Below, in pieces: positions 27,601 through 34,991 of a stretch of DNA of 64,000 nucleotides. This DNA comes from CAYPEL01 sp036479985. GTDB lineage: Bacteria > Pseudomonadota > Gammaproteobacteria > DSM-19610. Location of the stretch: the NCBI GenBank assembly GCA_965224815.1, contig CBDDAF010000003.1, positions 1-64,000 of the forward strand. Reading direction: 5' to 3'. Below the pieces are notes generated by a model. It searched no databases. It was not told the DNA's origin and saw only the letters and a program-made list of their open reading frames with translations. The position numbers and the translations under genes are program-made. Each line of letters starts with the position of its first letter. Positions within the stretch are counted from its first letter, which is position 1.

Positions 27601-27945
27601 TCATAACTTTTCCAACGGACTGCACACGGTCTGTAAGCCAGCTTGCGTAACATGCGTATATATTTGCGTGGTACGAACATCGCTGTGCCCCAGTAATTCA
27701 CGGTACAGAAATATCAGAGCGTGCAAAGCCTGATTCTGTGATGCAGCTGCAAGAGCATGGTGATTAGCCAGATCCGACAGGAAACTGTTGATCTCGTTGA
27801 GACCCATCTCCCTGGGGTGGCGCTTGTCGTGAAACATAATATAGCGGCGTATCCAGTCGCAATAAGCGCGCTCAGTATGGATACTGTAATGCAATGTGCG
27901 GATACGATCCCGTACCTGCTGGAGTAATTTTGGCTTCCTTGCCAT
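27601..27945 (-). pseudogene. intI: Integron integrase (intI) with internal in-frame deletion
   Basis: The first ~80 residues are the SAM-like N-terminal domain of an integron-type tyrosine recombinase (LHYSIHTERAYCDWIRRYIM, then FLSDLANHH and ALIFLYRE). The text then jumps straight to the extreme C-terminus LLGHSDVRTTQIYTHVTQAG, which holds the catalytic Tyr. About 200 residues are missing, including the catalytic Arg and His boxes and the IntI-specific insert. The frame is intact but the product (114 residues) cannot recombine DNA. Its orientation, divergent from the cassettes that start at 28084, is that of a genuine integron integrase. Confidence 0.85.
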
Positions 27946-28089
27946 GGGGTAATCCTCTCATTGGATATCAGTGTACTTTTCAGGGTAGTATTGAAACAAA
28001 TCAGAGAGATGGAGTCACGGATGTCAGCTTATAAACCAGATCTGGGGCAGAACTCCACCCCATTATCATCCTATAACTAACTGTTAGCT
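27946..28089 (+). other. Probable attI region; recombination core at 28083-28089
   Basis: The stretch between the integrase start and the first cassette gene is where attI and the cassette promoter Pc lie in integrons. GTTAGCT at 28083-28089 is the exact reverse complement of the R'' box (AGCTAAC, 28661-28667) of the first cassette's attC, so the cassette boundary is the G/TT at 28083/28084. The upstream attI accessory sites and Pc cannot be recognised by eye. Confidence 0.65.
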
Positions 28090-28198
28090 AAAAGAGACCA
28101 CTAAGAGGTGAGCAAAGCAAAGACTTCAGTTTCAGTTGGTGGGTTGTTTTAACTACCATCACACCACGACAGAACAATTCCTAACCTGGGAGGGAGCT

Positions 28199-28666
28199 TT
28201 GAAAATACCAGAAGGAAGATTCGTAGCGATATATGGTAGTCATGGTACGTCTTGGCGGGAAGGCGTAATGCGCACTCTTGAACAGAAGGGCATTCTCAGT
28301 TATGACCCCACCGACTTGGAGTGGGCGGCTATCAACGACGAGAACGGTGACGCAGAACAAGCGAAGATCGACAAACTTGTCGCGAAGCAGCACGAAGCTC
28401 TCAACAGTGCGAGCTGCGTTATTCATTACTTATTTGCCCATATAGACGGAAAGCCAAAGGAATTCCACGCGGCTCGAGCCGAGCTTGCTTATCTTTCCGG
28501 CGCAGGAATTAAAACATTTTTTCATATCGGACCTGACGTAGTTGGACGAAATTACTTGTGGGGAGTTATGCGGCTATATGATCACATGCAACGCTGTAAC
28601 TCGATCGACGAGGTGACCGATGCTGCTATCACATGGATGCAAAAGAGCGAGTCGATCTACAGCTAA
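28199..28666 (+). CDS. Cassette 1: nucleoside 2-deoxyribosyltransferase-like protein
   Basis: From TTG 28199 the frame encodes 155 residues resembling nucleoside 2-deoxyribosyltransferase-like proteins. VAIYGSHGTSWREGVMRTL is a Rossmann-type start, and QHEALNSASCVIHYL and ARAELAYLSGAG hold the usual helix with a Glu in the active-site position. FHIGPDVVGRNYLWGV follows. Known family members transfer or hydrolyse (deoxy)ribosyl groups; the substrate here is unknown. GGGAGGGAG just before TTG 28199 supports that start. The frame remains open back to another TTG at 28136, but those residues look non-coding. The TAA stop overlaps the first bases of attC, as is common in cassettes. Confidence 0.65.
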   Translation: MKIPEGRFVAIYGSHGTSWREGVMRTLEQKGILSYDPTDLEWAAINDENGDAEQAKIDKLVAKQHEALNSASCVIHYLFAHIDGKPKEFHAARAELAYLSGAGIKTFFHIGPDVVGRNYLWGVMRLYDHMQRCNSIDEVTDAAITWMQKSESIYS

Positions 28667-28741
28667 CAATCGCATGCACACGAACCACAAAATGCGCCGC
28701 TATGCTCTGCTTTTCGTGGTCGGTGATGCTTGGCGTTATAT
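28661..28741 (+). other. attC recombination site of cassette 1 (81 bp)
   Basis: R'' AGCTAAC (28661-28667) and R' GTTATAT (28735-28741) bound an imperfect palindrome whose arms (TCGCATGCAC... and ...GTGATGCTTGGC) can fold with bulges. The central loop lies around 28692-28710. R'' matches the core at the start of the same cassette (28083-28089) by perfect complementarity, which confirms the cassette limits. Confidence 0.85.
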
Positions 28742-29728
28742 GCATATGCGAAACTCTACATTCTTGGGGATGACATAATCGAAACCTACAATAGAGTCCT
28801 CATCAATATGGGCAATATACCCATGACCGAATATGAGACAAAAAACGGAAGTAAAGGTGCAGCTAGAGATGGCTCTTTTATACCGTATATTGTAGAAGAA
28901 ATAATATCACGCTCAGCATATCAGGTTGTATTTGATTATAAACCAGATAACTTTATAAGCTTGGTGCCATCAGCTCTTAAAGAACGAGTTGACTGGGTAG
29001 ACACCAAAGCCAGTAGTCGTAAAGCCCACAATTATCTTCATCCTCTTTTCGAAGAATTATCTGTCACTTATGAAGGATTTGGGTATGGATCTAAAAAAGA
29101 GAATCCTGATTCAGAAGATCATGAAAATATACATATGCTCATGAATATCGTTGCAAACCTAGAAAAACTATTCTTATCTATTGAGGAGAGTCTTCAGGTA
29201 GATGTTGATTTAATGAGCTTAAATAAATCTCTAGAACAAGCAAGAACAATAATCAGAAGCTCCGAAGGTAGAGCGCGAGTTTCTATCTTACAAGGACTTA
29301 TGAATTCTTATCATACTGTTGAAGCACCATGCTTAATAGCTGTACCTACAGCATCTGAAATAATTGTTGAGCATTTCCAACGATTAGTTAATGATGCTCA
29401 TTATCTAGAACTTAGTAATAATGCTAACCAATTAGGGTTTGCTGAGAAGTCAAAACACGCAATCGAAATCATGAGAAGGAAAGCTAGCGATTTATTAAAA
29501 AATAAATATTTCAAAAAAGGCTTCAATCAAAGCGCAAAAGCCATTTCGCTTGCTACGCAAGTCCATATCCCAGAAACTGAAGTTGCAGAACCACTATTAT
29601 CAAAAGGTTACTTGCCACCAATAATTTCATTATATGAGCCACTTTCAAAAGCGAAAAAACTTTGGGAGAAACACTCTCCTCGATTCATACATCCTAATTC
29701 TGAGTTTTACAAAAAACTTGAGGAATAA
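28730..29728 (+). CDS. Cassette 2: unrecognised AT-rich protein of about 300-330 residues
   Basis: I do not recognise this protein. The frame encodes up to 332 residues, mostly helical by composition, with no membrane segment, signal peptide or obvious catalytic motif. Recognisable stretches include DGSFIPYIVEEIISRSAYQ near the N-terminus, IHMLMNIVANLEKLFLSIEE and ISLYEPLSKAKKLWEKHSP near the end. The start is unclear: the frame opens at a TTG inside attC1 (28730), while the first ATG is at 28808 (MGNIPMTEYETK). Sequence between them looks coding. Base composition is strikingly AT-rich relative to the flanking core genes, which points to transfer. It fills cassette 2, which begins at 28736. 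Confidence 0.6.
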   Translation: MALYAYAKLYILGDDIIETYNRVLINMGNIPMTEYETKNGSKGAARDGSFIPYIVEEIISRSAYQVVFDYKPDNFISLVPSALKERVDWVDTKASSRKAHNYLHPLFEELSVTYEGFGYGSKKENPDSEDHENIHMLMNIVANLEKLFLSIEESLQVDVDLMSLNKSLEQARTIIRSSEGRARVSILQGLMNSYHTVEAPCLIAVPTASEIIVEHFQRLVNDAHYLELSNNANQLGFAEKSKHAIEIMRRKASDLLKNKYFKKGFNQSAKAISLATQVHIPETEVAEPLLSKGYLPPIISLYEPLSKAKKLWEKHSPRFIHPNSEFYKKLEE

Positions 29729-29749
29729 CTAAACAATGGACATAAAAAC

Positions 29750-29770
29750 ATATAACAAGCGACTGTGATT
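29750..29770 (+). other. Left arm of the interrupted attC site of cassette 2
   Basis: ATATAAC at 29750-29756 is the exact reverse complement of GTTATAT, the core at the start of cassette 2 (28735-28741). It is followed by AAGCGACTGTGATT, a plausible attC left arm. The matching right arm is absent; IS110/IS1111-type sequence begins directly after. Confidence 0.75.
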
Positions 29771-29797
29771 AAAATCAACCCTGCAAACTATTCTTTA

Positions 29798-30299
29798 TTA
29801 CGCCATATTCCACACCTTATCATCCCGCACCATGGCGTTGAGTATCGTGATCATTTTTCGCATGCAGGTAGTTAATGCAACCTTTTTGTGTTTACCCTGT
29901 GCTACGAGTTTTTGATAAAACTTTTTCATTACCGGGTTGTGCTGAATGGCACATAACATCGCCATGTAAAGGACGGTACGAATAGGGGCTCTTCCTCCCT
30001 TTATTCGACGTCGGCCTTTCATGTAGCCGCTATCACGATTATACGGAGCAAGGCCAGTAAGTGCTGCGATCTGTCGATGTGATAACTTTCCGAGTTCAGG
30101 CAGTTCGCCGAGCAAGGTATACGTGACACCATCTCCAATTCCAGGAACGGAGCTGAGTACTTCATACACACGTTGCCATTGTGTGACGGTAGAGACTTCT
30201 TTTGCGATACGCTCGTTCATGCTGACAATTTCTTTATCGAGCCATTTAATCAGGCGTCGATGGGAAGTAGATAGTACTTTAGTGGCTTTGTGTGAAGAA
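29798..30299 (-). pseudogene. IS110/IS1111-family transposase, C-terminal fragment
   Basis: The reading frame to 30220 (140 residues from an internal ATG) and its open continuation to about 30299 encode the C-terminal transposase_20 domain of IS110-family elements. It includes VLSSVPGIGDGVTYTLLGEL, LTGLAPYNRDSG and GRAPIRTVLYM. The N-terminal DEDD catalytic domain is missing: the frame is cut at a 69-bp palindrome at 30300. It is inserted in the left arm of the cassette 2 attC, the kind of target known for the IS1111-attC group. It is nonfunctional. Confidence 0.8.
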
Positions 30300-30368
30300 A
30301 AGGTGACGGAGGGATTAAATATTGATCAATTAATTAATGTGGCTAATAAATAATCCCTCCGTCACCTT
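30300..30368. repeat. 69-bp palindromic element with 18-bp perfect inverted ends
   Basis: AAGGTGACGGAGGGATTA at 30300-30317 is repeated inverted at 30351-30368, around an AT-rich centre. It truncates the transposase frame, so it inserted into or marks a deletion end in the IS remnant. It is unrelated in sequence to the REP and MITE-like repeats elsewhere in the window, and could be a separate small MITE. Confidence 0.75.
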
Positions 30369-30496
30369 ATTGCTTTGTAATTACAAAAATACGGCAAGAA
30401 TACAACATAAAGTGAACCTATAAATGATGCGCGTTATTATATCACGAGGCGTGAGGTCACGTTTATCTAACTTTTACATGCCATGCAGAAACTAAT

Positions 30497-30727
30497 ATGA
30501 CCAATCGAAAAAAAGAAGTGCTGAAGGAAATCGAAAAAGTTAAGCGCTTCAATAAGCACTTAAAGTCGGGTATTGAAAAACTGGATAATGGAGAAATACC
30601 ATTCTGTAATTTTTGCGGAAAGACAGAAGCGCAAGTAGAAACTCTTTTAGCTGGCGCAGACGCTTATATTTGTAATGAGTGTGTACTGACTACATATAAA
30701 ATAATCACGGAAAATATAGAGCAATGA
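30497..30727 (+). CDS. Cassette gene: free-standing ClpX-type zinc-finger protein
   Basis: This 76-residue protein has an N-terminal Lys/Glu-rich helix (KKEVLKEIEKVKRFNKHLKS) and then a four-cysteine zinc module, FCNFCGKTEAQVETLLAG with AYICNECV. This is the zinc-binding domain found at the N-terminus of the unfoldase ClpX, where it dimerises and binds adaptors and substrates. Here it stands alone, without any AAA+ domain. A role as an adaptor or competitor for ClpX, or as a small DNA/RNA-binding protein, is inference. Its attC starts 8 bases after the stop. The upstream cassette boundary is lost or degenerate. Confidence 0.75.
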   Translation: MTNRKKEVLKEIEKVKRFNKHLKSGIEKLDNGEIPFCNFCGKTEAQVETLLAGADAYICNECVLTTYKIITENIEQ

Positions 30728-30734
30728 AAATGGC

Positions 30735-30792
30735 ATATAACCAGCAACTCCAAGCGACGCAAAACCCGCGCGCTTGAGTTGAGGCGTTATGT
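30735..30792 (+). other. attC recombination site of the zinc-finger cassette (58 bp)
   Basis: R'' ATATAAC (30735-30741) and R' GTTATGT (30786-30792) flank arms CAGCAACTCCAAGCG and CGCTTGAGTTGAGG. The arms pair well, with one unpaired C on the left, the asymmetry that sets strand choice in integron recombination. It is the best-preserved attC in the window. Confidence 0.9.
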
Positions 30793-30868
30793 CTTGCATG
30801 AAATTAGTTTGGAAGTGTTCAAATGAGATAAAGATTATAGGTATATGAGTGAGTCGTATGGCGGGGGC

Positions 30869-31150
30869 TCAGTCGCCGTCTTCAAGCTCCTCCGCCAGTA
30901 GGAATTTTAGCTTATAGATATCGTAGTCGAAATCGCGGGTGTCTGAGACCGCACGCAGAATCATGGGCGCAAGGCGCTCCTGCTCCTCCTTCATCTCGAA
31001 TTTTTTGAATTTAGCCTCGGTCGCCTCGGCGAACATTTCACCTATCAGCCGCTTTGTCCGTGCTTCGTAGGTCTCGATGTCTGAATTGGCGCCGGGAAGG
31101 ATGTTTTCATCGATCCAGCTCTTAGCCCACGTATGGAATCGCATGCTCAT
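30869..31150 (-). CDS. Small hypothetical protein, reverse orientation after the cassette array
   Basis: A 93-residue acidic, helical protein (MSMRFHTWAKSWIDENILPG ... FLLAEELEDGD) that I do not recognise. GGTGAG lies upstream of the ATG at 31150, which supports expression. It follows the last attC but points back toward it, and I find no attC on its far side, so it may be either a reverse-oriented cassette gene or part of the original flank. It has no signal peptide or membrane segment. Confidence 0.5.
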   Translation of the reverse strand: MSMRFHTWAKSWIDENILPGANSDIETYEARTKRLIGEMFAEATEAKFKKFEMKEEQERLAPMILRAVSDTRDFDYDIYKLKFLLAEELEDGD

Positions 31151-31301
31151 GATTGCTCACCTATTTCCTGCACTGTATTTTGGGACGGTTTCCCGGGCCA
31201 CTATGATCTACCCGATATTTCGATCCAAGTAAAAACGAGCATACTTCATAGCATTGAAGTATTCAAATTGGTAATAACTGGGGACAGACCACCATTCCAG
31301 T

Positions 31302-32201
31302 TCACCAACCCATGTGAAAATACGCCCAAATACGTTCTATGTTCATCGGTAACCAAACTTCATAAGCACGCCACTTTTTATATTTTGGCAGCTTGACTGT
31401 CGCGCGTAATGCGTCAGGACTGTGTACGCCTTTATCCCACTCTGCCTTTACAGCAAATATAAGGTCTTCAAGATATTCACGTTGTTCTTGAACAACTGTT
31501 CGTGGTGAAGTTGCGGGCATCGAGTCGGGCCCATGACCTGGTATTACGGTGTCAAACTCTAACTTCTCTATTTCATAGAGTGATCGAATCCACTCATCAG
31601 GTAGGAAATCGGGCATTGTGCGAAATGCGACGCGTTTTGGTGTAACAATATCAACGATAAAAATCATTTTTTCTTCAGGGAGACGCATTGTAATTAAGCA
31701 GTCGCCATGATTTTTACCAAAGTATTGCAATTCAAGTGTTTTTCCACCGAGTGTTAGCGTGTGTTTTTCAGAAAATGTGATATCTGGCAAAACTACAGCG
31801 GAGTTCGATCGCCTGTTAAAGTGTTTCACGCAAGCTTCATGACTAACGAATTGTGCGCCAGCCTCCTTGAAGATTTTCCCACCTGAAATATGATCCCAGT
31901 GATTATGGCTATAGACTACGTATTTAATAGGTTTGTCCGTCACTTTTCGAATTTCCTGCATTAACATTTCTGCAGCTTTTGGATTCATTGGGTCAGTCGC
32001 TATAACACCTTCATCGGTTACTACAAATAAGTTCCGATACACCCACCAACGAAACACATACACGCCCTCCGCTACTTTGGTGGTTTCAACAAGCTTGGTG
32101 CTTTTTTTTGTATTGTCGGCCAGGGTGACAGAAGAGAACAAAAATAGAATGGTAATAACACCTGCGATAAGAAGATGTTGCAAAGTTCTAGATAGATACA
32201 T
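31302..32201 (-). CDS. Secreted MBL-fold metallohydrolase
   Basis: A metallo-beta-lactamase-fold protein of 299 residues with an N-terminal signal peptide (LLIAGVITILFLFSSVTLA). The zinc site motif HxHxDH appears as YSHNHWDHISGG. A downstream acid (FIVDIVTP) and PGHGPDSMP complete the usual set. It is periplasmic by prediction. The reaction is unknown: the family includes lactonases, thiol hydrolases and lactamases. I used ATG 32201, with GAGGG upstream; 32216 is an alternative. It follows the cytochrome b561 gene on the same strand, with LysR divergent, so the three probably form one regulated unit. Confidence 0.85.
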   Translation of the reverse strand: MYLSRTLQHLLIAGVITILFLFSSVTLADNTKKSTKLVETTKVAEGVYVFRWWVYRNLFVVTDEGVIATDPMNPKAAEMLMQEIRKVTDKPIKYVVYSHNHWDHISGGKIFKEAGAQFVSHEACVKHFNRRSNSAVVLPDITFSEKHTLTLGGKTLELQYFGKNHGDCLITMRLPEEKMIFIVDIVTPKRVAFRTMPDFLPDEWIRSLYEIEKLEFDTVIPGHGPDSMPATSPRTVVQEQREYLEDLIFAVKAEWDKGVHSPDALRATVKLPKYKKWRAYEVWLPMNIERIWAYFHMGW

Positions 32202-32239
32202 GATGGATACCCTCATTAGCTCAACTATATTTCCACGGT

Positions 32240-32764
32240 TTAACGACCAAACCACATCCTTGAAAGAAGATGATCCTTACGTACGAACTGGTGATAAAGC
32301 GCACCTAATATATGAAGAAAAATCATGGCAAACAAAACTTTTGCTAAAACCCCATGAAAAATGCGCGGAAGAATGTCATCAAAAGTAGCGGGTAATGCAA
32401 CGCCACTATTGTTAAATACAATATCTGGCAATCCACTAATTATCGCCGTTCCCATACCGCTACCGACCATCCCAAATACAAGCAGATACAAGAAGTAGTG
32501 CGCGATGCTACTTGCTTTATTTAGAGCTGCATTCCCAGTATCCGCACGGGGAGGTTTTTGTGTAAATTTTCTTACAATGACCCTAACGATCATTAACACC
32601 AAAATAATAAAGCCGAAAATCATATGCATCTTTAATGCAAATAGCTTCTCGGGATTATCGTTTGGGATTTGACTCAGAATGTTACTGCCCATCAATAGGG
32701 AAACCATAATTAGGATAGTTAGTAACCAATGCAGGACGACCAAAGCGGGGTGATAGCGTTTCAT
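32240..32764 (-). CDS. Cytochrome b561-family membrane protein
   Basis: A 174-residue four-helix membrane cytochrome of the bacterial b561 type. It carries HPALVVLHWLLTILI (first haem ligand region), ALKMHMIFGFIILVLMIVRV, AHYFLYLLVFGMVGSG and VLAKVLFAMIFLHILGALYHQ, with histidines in the expected helices. It would move electrons between quinol and a periplasmic acceptor, or quench superoxide as CybB-type proteins do. The ATG at 32764 (MKRYHPAL) is preferred, since the longer frame would cross into the divergent LysR gene. The MBL hydrolase lies downstream. Confidence 0.85.
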   Translation of the reverse strand: MKRYHPALVVLHWLLTILIMVSLLMGSNILSQIPNDNPEKLFALKMHMIFGFIILVLMIVRVIVRKFTQKPPRADTGNAALNKASSIAHYFLYLLVFGMVGSGMGTAIISGLPDIVFNNSGVALPATFDDILPRIFHGVLAKVLFAMIFLHILGALYHQFVRKDHLLSRMWFGR

Positions 32765-32864
32765 CTTGTATTCCTTGGATTTGAACCTATTGCCATCATA
32801 TTGCAATTCATTAGGATCAAATATAGGCTTAAAGTCACAACATTGTTTCCTGGCAGGATCTAAT

Positions 32865-33752
32865 ATGAACATTCTGACCCAAATGGAAGCCTTCAGCATT
32901 GCTGTGAAAACAGGGAGTTTCACGGCTGCTGCCGAACAACTTGGGCTTTCAAAGTCTTATGTGAGTAAGCAGGTGTCCCAATTAGAGAATGATTTGGGCA
33001 CTCGTTTGCTGTACCGAACTACGCGTAAATTGAACTTGTCACATGATGGCGAACAATTTTACGCGCACTGTAAGTTGATTATGGAGGAAGTAGATAAAGC
33101 GAGAACCGAGGTGATGGACCGTCATGACCGGCCTAGAGGAAAAATTAAACTCACCATCCCACAAAGTTTTGTATTGTCTGAGACTGGATCAATACTGATC
33201 GAGTTTCAGAATCGATACCCGGATATTGAACTTGAGATTATTGCCAGCGGAGGAAATGAAGACCTGGTAGAAGATGGTATTGATTTAGCGTTGAGGATTG
33301 GTGAGTTAGAGGACTCAACAATGATTTGTCGCAAGCTGGCTGATTGTGAGTTTCAAGTGGTCGCATCTCGAAAGTACATAGAACAATATGGAGAACCAAG
33401 TCAGCCTAAGGATCTTACGCAACACAATTGTTTGATTTACAGTGCATCCCAACTAAGTCAACGTTGGCCTTTTCGGTTGCCCAGTGGTGAAGCAATAACT
33501 GTTAACGTACGGGGCAGCTTAAGCTGTAATGATGGTCAATATATCCTCAACGGTGCGCTTAAAGGACTGGGGGTTTGCTTTGGCCCTAGTATTATGTTCA
33601 AGCATCACATTGACAGAAATGATCTTTGCTTGTTGCTAGAAAAATACTATCTTCCCGCGGTTTCTATTTCTGTCATTTATCCACTCAATCGTAATTTATC
33701 TCGAAGAGTTAGGTTATTAATTGACTTCCTTGCTCATGAATTATCACAGTAA
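32865..33752 (+). CDS. LysR-family transcriptional regulator
   Basis: A 295-residue LysR regulator. The N-terminal winged helix-turn-helix is MNILTQMEAFSIAVKTGSFT and then AAAEQLGLSKSYVSKQVSQL. The C-terminal periplasmic-binding-like effector domain begins near residue 90 (GKIKLTIPQSFV) and runs to FLAHELSQ. ATG 32865 gives the normal length. It is divergent from the cytochrome b561/MBL genes across about 100 bases, the classic arrangement for a LysR protein controlling the neighbouring unit. The effector is unknown. Confidence 0.92.
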   Translation: MNILTQMEAFSIAVKTGSFTAAAEQLGLSKSYVSKQVSQLENDLGTRLLYRTTRKLNLSHDGEQFYAHCKLIMEEVDKARTEVMDRHDRPRGKIKLTIPQSFVLSETGSILIEFQNRYPDIELEIIASGGNEDLVEDGIDLALRIGELEDSTMICRKLADCEFQVVASRKYIEQYGEPSQPKDLTQHNCLIYSASQLSQRWPFRLPSGEAITVNVRGSLSCNDGQYILNGALKGLGVCFGPSIMFKHHIDRNDLCLLLEKYYLPAVSISVIYPLNRNLSRRVRLLIDFLAHELSQ

Positions 33753-33807
33753 GAAAAGTATACTTAGAAAAATTCCGGGGTCAGATCCTTAACTATGCTT
33801 AATTACC

Positions 33808-34155
33808 ATGAGTGAATTTGTAGACTACTTAACTGAAGTATTTGATCAGTTTGGCGAGATACGTGCTCGTAAGATGTTTGGTGGTTATGGGATTTACCAC
33901 GAAGGTGTCATGTTCGGATTGGTCGCTGATGATACCTTGTATCTTAAAGTAGATGACTCTACCGCTGAGTATTTTGAATCCAGAGGGCTTGGTCAGTTTG
34001 AATACGATAAGGGCGGCAAGATTGTCAAAATGTCTTATTACTTAGCGCCTGAAGAGATTTATGATGATCCGGATGAAGCGGTGATTTGGGCGAAGCGTGC
34101 ATACGAAGTTGCGTTCCGTACTAAGGTTGGTGTGAAACGAAGAAATAAGAAATGA
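33808..34155 (+). CDS. TfoX N-terminal domain protein
   Basis: A 115-residue protein with the TfoX_N domain: RARKMFGGYGIYHEGVMFGL, DTLYLKVDDST, and KMSYYLAPEEIYDDPDEA. The C-terminal half of full-length TfoX/Sxy competence regulators is absent. Stand-alone TfoX_N proteins are common and mostly uncharacterised; a role in competence is not implied. It is monocistronic, between the LysR gene and a convergent hydrolase. Confidence 0.85.
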   Translation: MSEFVDYLTEVFDQFGEIRARKMFGGYGIYHEGVMFGLVADDTLYLKVDDSTAEYFESRGLGQFEYDKGGKIVKMSYYLAPEEIYDDPDEAVIWAKRAYEVAFRTKVGVKRRNKK

Positions 34156-34184
34156 TTGGGGTAGCAGATATTGGTGATTGAAGT

Positions 34185-34991
34185 TCAAACGCGAGCCAGC
34201 CATTCCCCTAACAGAGCTTCAGATTTTTTCCTGCACGCCAGCCCGGTGTGTCCACTCTTTTTGAGTACGTGGTAATCAACGCAATCGATTTGTTCCGTCA
34301 GCTTTTGTGCTGCGCCAAGCAATGGATCAGATTCACCGATGATGAGTCGTAACGGCGTCGTCAACTGTGTAAGTTCGGCACGAGTAACGGCCAGTGCGCG
34401 CATGCTTTTTACCACTGCATGCATTGCATGCTTGTTATTCAGTCCTCGGATAAACTGATGTTCTACCCAGGTCTCGAAGGGGTTCGGCAAACCAGTTGCG
34501 TCGCCGAGTACTGTTAAAACTGATTTATACGGTGCACCACTTAGAAAATCATTTGCCCACTGGTCAAGATTTTGAAACAGGATGGTATCTTCGGGTTCTA
34601 CCCAGCCTGATGCCAACAAGACAGCCCGTGTAATGCGCTGCGGATACAAAATGCAGGCTTTCAGGGTGATAAAACCACCCATTGAATAACCGGCTAGAAG
34701 GGTTTTGTCGATCTGTAAATGATCCAGTAATGCCGGTACATCCCGGATCAGCTCCAGGCCATACTGCTCGACCTGCTGTGGTTTACTGCTCCGGCCGTGC
34801 CCGCGCAAATCCAGGCTTATCACTCGATAGCGCCTGGCCAGCCGCCGCAACCATCCGCAATAGCGCCAGTTCAGATCAGCATTGACCGCCAGACCGTGTA
34901 ATAACAATAACGGTGGGCCATGACCCTGCAGTGTATAGTGCAGGCGTACACCATCGGGTCGTTCACAAAAGCCATGCTGCCGGGTTGGCAT
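34185..34991 (-). CDS. Alpha/beta hydrolase
   Basis: A 268-residue alpha/beta-hydrolase-fold protein without a signal peptide. LLLLHGLAVNADLNWR forms the oxyanion loop, SLDLRGHGRSSKP follows, and the nucleophile elbow is GYSMGGFITLKA. The acid lies in GESDPLLGA and the base in KKSGHTGLACR. Such proteins are esterases, haloperoxidases or lactone hydrolases; the substrate cannot be read. It is convergent with the TfoX_N gene and divergent from the exonuclease gene. Confidence 0.85.
   Translation of the reverse strand: MPTRQHGFCERPDGVRLHYTLQGHGPPLLLLHGLAVNADLNWRYCGWLRRLARRYRVISLDLRGHGRSSKPQQVEQYGLELIRDVPALLDHLQIDKTLLAGYSMGGFITLKACILYPQRITRAVLLASGWVEPEDTILFQNLDQWANDFLSGAPYKSVLTVLGDATGLPNPFETWVEHQFIRGLNNKHAMHAVVKSMRALAVTRAELTQLTTPLRLIIGESDPLLGAAQKLTEQIDCVDYHVLKKSGHTGLACRKKSEALLGEWLARV

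Noticed and set aside
28136..28198. Upstream TTG start for the cassette 1 gene
   Set aside because: The added residues show no family resemblance and the strong GGGAGGGAG site favours the TTG at 28199.
30425..30440. GCGTTATTATATC as the 5' boundary of the zinc-finger cassette
   Set aside because: The R'' box of that cassette predicts GTTATAT, and this site differs (GTTATTA); no pairing left arm precedes it. Left unassigned.
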